A stretch of 64,000 nucleotides of DNA, taken from the NCBI GenBank assembly GCA_023416515.1, contig JAEZHP010000175.1, positions 1-64,000 of the forward strand. Direction: 5' to 3'. Of the stretch, positions 15,244-22,897 are shown piece after piece. The notes under the pieces were generated by a model. The model was not told the DNA's origin and searched no databases. It worked only from the letters and a program-made list of their open reading frames with translations. Position 1 is the first letter of the stretch. Every line of letters begins with the position of its first letter. The position numbers were made by a program, and so were the translations under genes. This DNA is from Pseudomonadota bacterium. Its GTDB lineage: Bacteria > Pseudomonadota > Alphaproteobacteria > Sphingomonadales > Sphingomonadaceae.

Positions 15244-16140
15244 TCAGAAGGTGCTCACGGTCACCGTCACGCGGTCGCTGTAGTTTCCGGCGTGCCGCGC
15301 GGGATCGGGACCGATCTCGATCGCGACCGGGTGAACGTTGCCGGTGGGCCCGGTGTGGCCGGGCACGCGGATGAACGCTCCCCCGGCGGTCAGATCCACG
15401 ATCTGGTTGCTCACCGACAGCCGGTAGGGAATGAGATCCGGGCCATCCACTCGGCGCAGCTTGCCGAAATTCTCCGAGCTCAGCTCCACCCGGTAGGGCG
15501 CGGTGCTGAGCACCCTTATCGCGAAAGGCGGCGAGACCGTCCGGCCGGTCGCCGAGAGGGCGCCCATGTCGAGGATCGGAGCGCCATCGGTCGCGCTCGC
15601 GCCTGAGAAGCGGATCCGCGCCGCCGTCGGAATGGTCAGGCTGAGGCGGGTGCGCTGGATGGCGAGCTCGTCCTGGCTGTCTGTCGAATGAAGCCGGTAA
15701 ATCAGCTCCTGATCGTAGGTCCGGGCCTCGATTCCCCAGCCGACGCTGAGGCGCACGTCATAAGGCACCACGACGCGGCCATTGGCCGGAACGGTGACGG
15801 TGATTCCGCCGGGAGAGCCGGCCGAATCCTCACCTCCCGCGAGCGCGGCGGCTGGAATCGCTCCGCTTGGGCTCGACAGGGTATAGGCTGGAAAATTCGG
15901 ATCCGATGCGGCGGTGTCGCGGCCGACGCTGAGCCGAAGAGTGCACAGATCGCTGCCGGAATTGCGGATCTCGAGCTGGAATCGCTCGGCGATCTGCTGG
16001 TCGTCGAATGAGGGCATCGGGGTCAAGGTCACAACGGTGGACCCGGTGGCGAAGGTCGGCTCGCACGCCGCGCGCGCCGTCGTCGGCAGGAATGCCGCGA
16101 GGATAAGGGTCGCGCCCCAAGCTGCGTGCATCGTCGTCAC
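15244..16140 (-). CDS. Chaperone-usher pilus tip-like subunit
   Basis: This 298-residue secreted protein has a signal peptide ending ARAA followed by an early cysteine and ends TVTVSTF, a donor-strand-type C-terminal beta strand. The length suggests two beta domains, as in Csu-type tip subunits: an N-terminal one to about residue 170 and a C-terminal pilin domain. The GTG start overlaps the usher stop (GTGA), so it is translated with the usher. Function as the adhesive tip is inferred from its place as the last gene of the cluster and its larger size than the pilin. Confidence 0.72.
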   Translation of the reverse strand: MTTMHAAWGATLILAAFLPTTARAACEPTFATGSTVVTLTPMPSFDDQQIAERFQLEIRNSGSDLCTLRLSVGRDTAASDPNFPAYTLSSPSGAIPAAALAGGEDSAGSPGGITVTVPANGRVVVPYDVRLSVGWGIEARTYDQELIYRLHSTDSQDELAIQRTRLSLTIPTAARIRFSGASATDGAPILDMGALSATGRTVSPPFAIRVLSTAPYRVELSSENFGKLRRVDGPDLIPYRLSVSNQIVDLTAGGAFIRVPGHTGPTGNVHPVAIEIGPDPARHAGNYSDRVTVTVSTF

Positions 16141-18632
16141 TCCTGTGCCTCGGTTTCCGGAACCATCAAGATGTCGCCCAATTGAAGGAGGGCGTCGGCG
16201 CTTTCCGGAACCCTGATCGTATAATCGGTGCCGCCGCCGTTGAGCCGCACCCGATAGGTGCGCCCCGGCTTCAGCCCCGGGATAGCGAAGCGTCCCGAGG
16301 AATTGGTGAAGAAGGGCTGGGTGCCGAATTCGCCATCGTCGGGGGACGTGATCGTGCCGGCCACCAGCTCGGCGCGTCCGGAGGGGAGGCTGAGGAACCC
16401 GAAGGCCGTGACCGTGGCAGCGCTGCCGACAATCAGGCGATAGCCGCTCCGATAGGGCGGTTCGACAGTCTCGATGCCGCTGCCGATGTCGTGCCCGCGC
16501 GCGCCGCTGGCGATGTCATAGACGATGTTCTGGCGCGAATATGAATTGACGTTGCCGGCCAGGGCTCCGCCGAAGGTGCCGCTGATCCCGTCATAGCGCC
16601 GTTCATGGATCGATCGTCCGACGACAACCTGTTCGCCCGCCATCGACGGATGGGGCGAGGCGATGACGAAGCTGTCCTGAATGGGCCGTCCGATCGCGAC
16701 CGCCCCCCCGGCATAGGCGATCGAGGTTCCGACCTGAAGTCGCGCCTGCTGCCGGTCGGTGATGCCGGAAATGTCGGCTCCGCCGGACGACAGGACCGCC
16801 CTGGTGAAGAACCGGTTGCCGACATAGGTCCCGGAGGCGTCGATCGAAGCGAAGCCGCTGGTGCGGCGAACTCCGAGGTCATAGCCCCAGGACCCAACCT
16901 GATCGTCGTGGCTTCGGGACACGAAGGCGCGGAAATCATCGCGGCGGCTATTATAGCCAGCCTCGGCGCGCGAGGACCGGCCAAGCGGGACGCTGACCGC
17001 GATTCGAACGCCGAACTCATTGGCGAAACTGCCGCTGCCATATTCGATCCCGCCGGTCACGCGGAAGTGCCGAGTGCGATGGATCACGTCCACATAGGCG
17101 CTTCGCGTGTTCGGAAATCCGTCGCGCTGGAAAAGGTTCGCCCCAGCGACCACGGACGTGCGTTCGCCGATGCTCTGGGAATAGTTGGCCGAGACATTCA
17201 GGGTCTGCGCCCGGCGAAGCCCGAGATCCTCAACCAGCGTGGTGAAACCATCGCTTCGATAATCCGCAGCGATCGAGAACTGGCGGTCGCCGACGGTGCC
17301 GAATTGCAACGAATAGGCGCCGCGCAGCGCAAAACCCGTTTTGTCGCCGGTGCTGATCGCGCCGGCCAGCTCGATCCGGCCCGGAATTCCCCGTGGCGCC
17401 GCGCTGACCTCCGCTCCGAGGACCTGGACGTCTTCGGAGACCTGAAGCACGCCTCCGATGGCCAGGCGATCCGTCAGTCCGCGGCGATAGTAGCCGGAAA
17501 AGGCGGGAAGCCCTTCGTAGACCGGCTGCGTGTTGAAGCGGCGCGGAATGAGCCCGATACCGGCGCTATACTCGTCCTCGCCGGCGGCGAGGTCGACGGT
17601 GGATGAAAGCGCCTCGAACTCGGCGAGCTGCCTGCGGCCGGTGATGTCCGTGATGAACAGTTGAGTGTCGCGCCCCGCATATTGGGCACGAAGCTCGGCG
17701 AGGTCGTACGGACCGGCGGCGAGCTGCAATGTCTGGACCTGCTCACCGGCGACGAACACTTCGACGGTGGAATCCCGCTCGAGAAGCACCTGTTGCCCGC
17801 CGAGCGGGGTCAGCGGCTGGAACCCGAGGAAGTTGCGGCGCCCCTTCTCGACGCCGACGCCGCCGAGAAGGGTGCCGCCGACGATGCTGAGGTTGGAAAG
17901 CTGAATGTCGCCGGCGGTCCAACGGCGCTGCCGTCCGGGCTCGTCATAGACGAGGCGAGCGGCGCGCCGATAGAATCGGCTTCCGAGGCCCGAAGAGGAA
18001 TCGAAGCCGCCATCGAATTCGAGCACGACCCCGCGATAGCGGACGGCGCCGGTCAGGAGGAGCGAAGGCGTGTCGAGTTCGCTGAAATCCGAAAGCAGGA
18101 CATCTCCGGCGATGTTGAGATAGGCGCTGAAAGCCTCGGGCTCCAACGTGATCGGCATTGGCGCAGTATCCGTGACGGACCCGATCCGCACCAAGGGCGC
18201 GATCAACGGGTCGACCCGCTCGACGTGGATCTCCAGCGACGACGGATCGAAGCGAAGCCTGATACCCGCGCTGGCGACTTCTTCCGCCGAGACGCTCGGA
18301 GCGTTGCCCAGCCGGAGGGCGAACCGAGCGAGTCCTTCTTCCGACATCAAGGGCGCCAGCCGCTCGACCAGGCTATCGCGCTGGTAGCGGATCTGCCCAT
18401 CGGCATAGAGATCGACGATCAGGTCTTCGTAGATCCGCTCGCCGCGAAGCACCGGAAGCGCCATTCGCGTCGGCGTTCCGGAGGGCGGTGCGCTCGGCTG
18501 GCTCTGCGCGGATTGCTCCCCGGCAAGGCTCGCGAGGACTGCGTCCTGGCCCGCGCCAAGAGCGGCCGAGGGCGCGAGCAGCGGCAACAGCGCAGCCCCG
18601 CACAGAAGCCTTTTCAGATGTCGCCCCCTCAT
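16137..18632 (-). CDS. Outer-membrane usher for chaperone-usher pilus
   Basis: An 831-residue FimD/CsuD-like usher that secretes and assembles pilin subunits across the outer membrane. It has a signal peptide, an N-terminal domain, then a long barrel region with FYRRAARLVYDEPGRQRRW, RRGLTDRLAIGGVLQ and YRSGYRLIVGSAATVTAFGF segments typical of fimbrial ushers. The C-terminal domain contains GRFAIPGLKPGRTYRVRL. The length fits the family (about 800). The chaperone gene is ten bases upstream, and the tip gene overlaps its stop. Confidence 0.9.
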   Translation of the reverse strand: MRGRHLKRLLCGAALLPLLAPSAALGAGQDAVLASLAGEQSAQSQPSAPPSGTPTRMALPVLRGERIYEDLIVDLYADGQIRYQRDSLVERLAPLMSEEGLARFALRLGNAPSVSAEEVASAGIRLRFDPSSLEIHVERVDPLIAPLVRIGSVTDTAPMPITLEPEAFSAYLNIAGDVLLSDFSELDTPSLLLTGAVRYRGVVLEFDGGFDSSSGLGSRFYRRAARLVYDEPGRQRRWTAGDIQLSNLSIVGGTLLGGVGVEKGRRNFLGFQPLTPLGGQQVLLERDSTVEVFVAGEQVQTLQLAAGPYDLAELRAQYAGRDTQLFITDITGRRQLAEFEALSSTVDLAAGEDEYSAGIGLIPRRFNTQPVYEGLPAFSGYYRRGLTDRLAIGGVLQVSEDVQVLGAEVSAAPRGIPGRIELAGAISTGDKTGFALRGAYSLQFGTVGDRQFSIAADYRSDGFTTLVEDLGLRRAQTLNVSANYSQSIGERTSVVAGANLFQRDGFPNTRSAYVDVIHRTRHFRVTGGIEYGSGSFANEFGVRIAVSVPLGRSSRAEAGYNSRRDDFRAFVSRSHDDQVGSWGYDLGVRRTSGFASIDASGTYVGNRFFTRAVLSSGGADISGITDRQQARLQVGTSIAYAGGAVAIGRPIQDSFVIASPHPSMAGEQVVVGRSIHERRYDGISGTFGGALAGNVNSYSRQNIVYDIASGARGHDIGSGIETVEPPYRSGYRLIVGSAATVTAFGFLSLPSGRAELVAGTITSPDDGEFGTQPFFTNSSGRFAIPGLKPGRTYRVRLNGGGTDYTIRVPESADALLQLGDILMVPETEAQE

Positions 18633-18642
18633 GTCGAACGGG

Positions 18643-19413
18643 CTAGCGGTTGAACGTGACGCTTGGATCGCGGACCTGGCGTTCCATCGGCAGGAAGAAG
18701 ACTCGGGCAGTTCCCGGCGCGACGATGCCCATGCCGATCCTCTCCGACATGACGCTCGGCGCGAAGCTTTCCGCCACCGGCGCTCCGGCCTGGTCGACTC
18801 CGTTCACCTGCCAGCCGATACGACCCGCCGGGAAATAACGGGTACCGTGGTTGACCACGCGCACCTCCAGGCCCTGCTGGCGTATCGGCGTCGAACCCTC
18901 GGGAGCTTCGGGAGGCAGCGGCACTTCGCGATCCACCCAGCGGACGGACTCGATCTCGGGCCGTGCCGTTGTGCCCTCCGGGACGACGTTCAGCAGCACG
19001 TTGAAGCGCATCAGCATCTGGATGCGCGAGCCGGTCTCCTCGAGCTCCACCGGCAGCTGGGTGATGCTCGCATAATAGATTTCCGACTGGGTCATCGGAC
19101 CGCTCGGAATGAACTGGATCCGGAAGACCTGACGGCCGTTTGCCGGGATGATCACCTGGGCAGGGAAGGCCGCGAAGCGCTCTTCCGCCGGCTCGAGCTG
19201 CAGTTCCCCGTTCTCGGCGATCCGCCCCCGATACATCCGGATCTCCATCGGGACGTCGCGCCCGTCGGTGTTGGCGACTTCGATTCTCGCCAGCGATCCG
19301 CGCCCGGTGGGAGTCATTTCGACCACCATCGGCGTAACTCGGGACGCCTGTGCCGGGATCGCGCTCAGGCCCGCGAGCGCCAGGAAGGACCAGAGGAAAA
19401 GCCTTCGGAGCAT
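18643..19413 (-). CDS. Periplasmic pilus assembly chaperone (PapD-like)
   Basis: A 256-residue protein with a signal peptide ending PAQA. It has an N-terminal Ig-like domain containing RVTPMVVEM, FAAFPAQVIIPANGRQVFRIQF and a Pro-rich loop; FPAQVIIP with GRQVFRI corresponds to the subunit-binding G1 strand region of periplasmic chaperones. The C-terminal domain is shorter than in PapD but present. It starts at ATG after GGGGGAAATAAG and is followed ten bases later by the usher. Archaic-clade chaperones show this type of divergent N-domain. Confidence 0.85.
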   Translation of the reverse strand: MLRRLFLWSFLALAGLSAIPAQASRVTPMVVEMTPTGRGSLARIEVANTDGRDVPMEIRMYRGRIAENGELQLEPAEERFAAFPAQVIIPANGRQVFRIQFIPSGPMTQSEIYYASITQLPVELEETGSRIQMLMRFNVLLNVVPEGTTARPEIESVRWVDREVPLPPEAPEGSTPIRQQGLEVRVVNHGTRYFPAGRIGWQVNGVDQAGAPVAESFAPSVMSERIGMGIVAPGTARVFFLPMERQVRDPSVTFNR

Positions 19414-19453
19414 CTTATTTCCCCCACCCTTGGGATATGCATTCAGATACGAA

Positions 19454-19478
19454 GAAGGGGGAGAATGCCTCCCCCTTC
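19454..19478. other. Perfect 10-bp hairpin upstream of the chaperone gene
   Basis: GAAGGGGGAG and CTCCCCCTTC flank a five-base loop. There is no T tract on either side, so it is more likely an mRNA stability or attenuation element between pilin and chaperone than a classic terminator. Confidence 0.4.
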
Positions 19479-19520
19479 CTGTTCAACCACCGTTTCGTGA
19501 TCGCTTCCCGATGTCCGCAA

Positions 19521-19548
19521 ATGTCCGGGCACCCCCGTGCCCGGACAT
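19521..19548. terminator. Strong 12-bp hairpin after the major pilin gene
   Basis: ATGTCCGGGCAC and GTGCCCGGACAT form a perfect 12-bp stem with a CCCC loop, 14 bases after the pilin stop on the minus strand. No long T run follows. In pilus operons such a hairpin commonly gives more pilin than chaperone/usher message; that function is inferred. Confidence 0.55.
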
Positions 19549-19561
19549 TCAGGACACTTGG

Positions 19562-20158
19562 TCAGGCCGCGATCTGGACGGTGACGGTGACGGTGTCGGA
19601 ATAGGTGCCTGCGAGCGGACGCTTGCCGACATTGGCGCTGTTGCCGCCGCTGGCGATGCGCGCCATCATGCCCACTTCCTGGTGGATCGCTCCACGGGTG
19701 TGGTTCATGTAGTTGTTGTTGGCGCCCTCGTTCAGGGTCGGCTGGTACTGCCAATCAACGCCCGGACGATAGTTGGTGGCACCGATGTGATAAGCGATAC
19801 GATTGGTGAAGCCCTGGGCGGCTTCTTCCGCGGTCGGGGCGGCGCCCGAGCGGACCAGGCGACCGTTGTTGGCCGAGGTGATCGTCATCTTGTTGACGTC
19901 GTTGCAGCTGACCCAGAAATTGTTGGTCGAGCTTCCGACGTAACCGGTGTTGCCGGCGTTGACGAGCGTCAGCGCATTGGCGCCGGCGGTCGTGTTGACG
20001 TTCAGCGAGTTCAGGTTGATCGTGCCCGGATTACCGATCGTGCAGGTGCCCGGCACGCTGGCGGTGATCTGGAACGACTCGCTGTCGCTCGCCTGGGCGA
20101 AGGACGGAGTGGCGGCGAACATGGCCGCGCACGAGGCGGCGAACAGGATCTTCTTCAT
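19562..20158 (-). CDS. Major pilin subunit of chaperone-usher pilus
   Basis: A 198-residue secreted subunit. The start is MKKILFAASCAAMFA at 20158, which gives a clean signal peptide (cut after SFAQA); the frame is open further upstream, but that part has no signal sequence. The mature protein has cysteines in VPGTCTIG and NFWVSCND, and ends GTYSDTVTVTVQIAA, the conserved terminal beta strand of pilins. It is Asn/Thr-rich, as is common for surface fibres. It is first in the order pilin-chaperone-usher-tip, separated from the chaperone gene by two hairpins. Confidence 0.8.
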   Translation of the reverse strand: MKKILFAASCAAMFAATPSFAQASDSESFQITASVPGTCTIGNPGTINLNSLNVNTTAGANALTLVNAGNTGYVGSSTNNFWVSCNDVNKMTITSANNGRLVRSGAAPTAEEAAQGFTNRIAYHIGATNYRPGVDWQYQPTLNEGANNNYMNHTRGAIHQEVGMMARIASGGNSANVGKRPLAGTYSDTVTVTVQIAA

Positions 20159-20530
20159 TAGGATACTTCCCCGTAGCTGTGGTTGCAGTCGGGGACAGCG
20201 GTCCAGTCTCCATATGGTCCGGCTCCCCCCGCCGCAGGGAAGGTTCGTGCTGCGACTCGCCCTCCCCCCGGTAAAGGAAGGGTTAAAGCCAGACCGTAGT
20301 TTCCACATCCCCAACATTGGGTAGGTGGTCCGCGGAAGCCGATTCCACGAAAAAAAGTTTTACCGACTTATCAGTGGGTTGCTCGTTTCGGTGGCGGACC
20401 GATTGCGCTAGGGGATATTTCGGAGTTAACCATAGGAAGTGGGGGTCGTGCCATTCCGGCACGGGAGGTTCAACGCAAGTTAGCGGAATGGGCCCGAAGA
20501 ACATCACCGAAGGATAAAAATCGTACCGTG
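20159..20530. promoter_or_regulatory. Divergent control region, pilin and LuxR-type regulator
   Basis: About 370 bases without a gene between two divergent genes. It must hold both promoters. I see an AT-rich part around 20348-20380 and a short hairpin CGTGCC-ATTCC-GGCACG near 20448-20464. No recognisable consensus operator stands out. Confidence 0.4.
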
Positions 20531-21124
20531 ATGTCAGACCAATTGGCGCAAGTGGGTGCTGAGGTCGGAATTTCCGATTTCGCTCTAAGATGGCTCGAAA
20601 TAGACTCGGCTCCCCGCTTCCTGGTGGATGATCGCCTGCGTCTTCTTTGGCGGAACTCGGCTGCAGAGCGGCTTCTTCGGCTCTGTCCCGACATTGATGT
20701 TCGGGACGGTCATATGGCCGTTGACGGACGATCCGAAACAGGAAGTCTTGCCGATCTCGTGGCGCAAGCGGGCGAGGAAGTCGCGACATTGGTCGTCCCG
20801 TGCGGCGGCGGAGACGGGCATCTGCTGTTCCAGGCCCGAAGGCTCTACCATGGCGGCTCGGGAAGCGTGGCCCTGTGCGTCCATCAAACCGGCACTGGCT
20901 TCGAAGCGCGCTATGCGGATTTCAGCCGAGCTTTCGGACTGACCTCGACCGAATATCTTGTGGTGCAGCAACTGATGTCCGGCCTGAATGCCGTGGCCAT
21001 CGCGGACAATGTGGGCGGCTCAATCGCCACCGTGCGAACCCATATCCGCAACATCTACCACAAGATGGACGTCTCCAGCCGGGAGATGCTGTTTCACCGT
21101 CTCCGGCCGTTTCGAATTCTATGA
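20531..21124 (+). CDS. LuxR-family transcriptional regulator with PAS-like sensor region
   Basis: This gene encodes 197 residues. The N-terminal 120 residues look like a degenerate PAS-type sensor (FLVDDRLRLLWRNSAAERLL). The C-terminal 60 residues form a LuxR-type HTH: FGLTSTEYLVVQQLMSGLNAVAIADNVG, then SIATVRTHIRNIYHKMDVSSR with the conserved pattern of the recognition helix. GTG at 20528 is directly before the ATG at 20531; neither has a strong ribosome site (AAGGA is about 17 bases away). It is divergent from the pilin gene, so regulation of the pilus cluster is the simplest guess. Confidence 0.8.
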   Translation: MSDQLAQVGAEVGISDFALRWLEIDSAPRFLVDDRLRLLWRNSAAERLLRLCPDIDVRDGHMAVDGRSETGSLADLVAQAGEEVATLVVPCGGGDGHLLFQARRLYHGGSGSVALCVHQTGTGFEARYADFSRAFGLTSTEYLVVQQLMSGLNAVAIADNVGGSIATVRTHIRNIYHKMDVSSREMLFHRLRPFRIL

Positions 21125-21338
21125 CAGGTTATTCTCGGCGGCCCGCAAAACAGCTTATGTCCGGACGGGCACGATCGGTCGCTGGTTGGAGACGGCTTCC
21201 GATCGCTTGAATGCCCGCCCGGTGCGCCACGGGGAAGTTTGATCCGTTACGCGTCTCGGCGAGTATCTGTTCGATCGACAAGATTCAATGAATTTCCGGG
21301 CATCGGGCTTCTTCGGCATCCGCAGCGAGGCGAGGGCA

Positions 21339-21536
21339 ATGCGTTGGATTCCAACCAGTAAAGCGCTTCCGGAAAGGGAGGCTCTGTTGTGGTCCGGCGG
21401 ACGTTGCCGGATCGGGGTCCTGGTCAGCGCCACGCGCGGCGATCCGGCGCCCGTCTTTATGGACTCGAACAGCGATGAACTGCTGGCCTGGCCGAGCCAT
21501 TGGTTCGAACTTCCGCCGCCTCCACAGCAGATGTAG
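21339..21536 (+). CDS. Small DUF551-like protein
   Basis: A 65-residue protein starting MRWIPTSKALPEREALL. The pattern WIPxSxxLPE at the start and HWFELPPPP at the end is that of DUF551-type small proteins, usually found in phages and accessory regions. An in-frame ATG at 21288 gives 17 extra residues but has no ribosome site; the ATG at 21339 follows GAGGCGAGGG. The 214 bases before it contain no gene that I can see. Function unknown. Confidence 0.5.
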   Translation: MRWIPTSKALPEREALLWSGGRCRIGVLVSATRGDPAPVFMDSNSDELLAWPSHWFELPPPPQQM

Positions 21537-21635
21537 TGGCACTCTCGCACGATTGTGGAGCGCTGCCGGGCCAACCCGCTTCCCACGCCGCCGCTCTCCC
21601 CCTACGGAAAAGGCGCAGGGAAGGAGAGTGGGGCG

Positions 21636-22676
21636 ATGACAGATAGCGGTGGATTTGCGCGGCGTTGCCTGATCGCGCTGGGCATCGCGGTCGTCGCGCT
21701 GGTCCTGTACCGGATGATCAACCTGCTCCTGCTGATCTTCGCGGCGGCGACGATCGCAAGCATCTTCTCCGCCGCCCGGGTCGGGATCACTCGGCTCACG
21801 GGGCTCAAGGGCGGGCTCGCTCTGGCTGTCGCGGTGCTGGCCGTGATCGGCTTTCTCGCCGGCATCTTCACCATGTTCGGAACCCAGATCGCTCGCGAGA
21901 TGGACACGATCCAGGAACGCTTCCCGGTCGCGCTCGCATCGGCGCAGGCGCAGCTCCAGGCATGGGGCGTGGAAGCGGAGAGCGTCAGGCGGCTGATCGA
22001 CCAGGGCGCCGGCGACGTCAGCGCGATCGTCTCGCGCGCCGGAGGCTACGCCCTGTCGGCGACCAGCGGAGTGGCCGATTTCCTGCTCGTCCTGGTCGGC
22101 GCGATCTTCCTCGCCGCCCAACCCGATCTCTACCGCCGGGGCGTGGTGCTGATGGTGCCCAAGTCGCAGGAGGCGCTCACCGACCGGGCGCTCGAGGATA
22201 CCGGTCATGCCCTTCAGGGCTGGCTTCGCGGCCAGTTGCTGTCGATGCTGACGGTCAGCGTGCTGACCTTCACCGGCCTTTGGCTGCTCGGGGTGCCGGC
22301 CGCACTCGGCCTCGGCCTGATCGCCGGCCTTCTCGATTTCATCCCGTTCGTGGGCCCGATCATCGCTGCGGTGCCGGCGATCATCCTGGCCTTCCTGGTC
22401 GGGCCATCGACCGCGCTTTGGACTCTCGGCCTCTACCTCATCGTCCAGCAGATCCAGGGCAACATCCTTCAGCCGCTGGTCCAGCGCTACGCCGTGGACG
22501 TGCCCCCGGCGGTGCTGCTGTTCGCGGTTGCGGGCGCCGGAGTGCTGTTCGGGTTCCTCGGGATCCTGCTGTCGGCACCGCTGACGGTCGTCGCCTTCGT
22601 CCTCGTCCAGCGGCTCTACATCCAGGGCGCCCTCGGCAAGGACATCAAGGTCGTCACGGAGCCGACGACGCTCTGA
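21636..22676 (+). CDS. AI-2E family transporter (PerM/YdiK-like)
   Basis: A 346-residue inner-membrane protein with about eight helices. A pair of helices opens the protein, a soluble helical section lies at about residues 85-140, and the conserved C-terminal core includes GLIAGLLDFIPFVGPIIAAVPA and QGNILQPLVQRYAVDVPPAVLL, family hallmarks. The start at 21636 follows GGAGAG; the longer frame from 21555 is not supported. The family exports small molecules or ions, and autoinducer export is proven for only a few members. No neighbour points to a substrate. Confidence 0.88.
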   Translation: MTDSGGFARRCLIALGIAVVALVLYRMINLLLLIFAAATIASIFSAARVGITRLTGLKGGLALAVAVLAVIGFLAGIFTMFGTQIAREMDTIQERFPVALASAQAQLQAWGVEAESVRRLIDQGAGDVSAIVSRAGGYALSATSGVADFLLVLVGAIFLAAQPDLYRRGVVLMVPKSQEALTDRALEDTGHALQGWLRGQLLSMLTVSVLTFTGLWLLGVPAALGLGLIAGLLDFIPFVGPIIAAVPAIILAFLVGPSTALWTLGLYLIVQQIQGNILQPLVQRYAVDVPPAVLLFAVAGAGVLFGFLGILLSAPLTVVAFVLVQRLYIQGALGKDIKVVTEPTTL

Positions 22677-22897
22677 GTCGCCGCCGTTCGCGCCGGCTGT
22701 TGCCGGCGTGCAACGGCCCCGCCTCCAAACCGAAGCAAATCCGCGATTCCACGGCTTTTCCACGCTGGCGGCTACGCTCCCGGCACAGGCGCCATGTGTG
22801 TGGGCGGACGAGCCGCGGTGAGCCGTTCCCCTCGGGAGCGTCCCGCCGCCGGCCGTTCGGGGGTTTTTCCCGTCCTCACTCGAAGGAAAGCGAATAG
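22677..22897. promoter_or_regulatory. Leader region of the large TonB-dependent receptor
   Basis: About 220 bases without a gene. It contains a small hairpin CGCCGGC-TGTT-GCCGGCG at about 22691-22708 just after the permease gene, without a T tract, and further downstream the ribosome-binding AAGGAAAGCG before the receptor ATG. No known operator is recognised. Confidence 0.4.
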
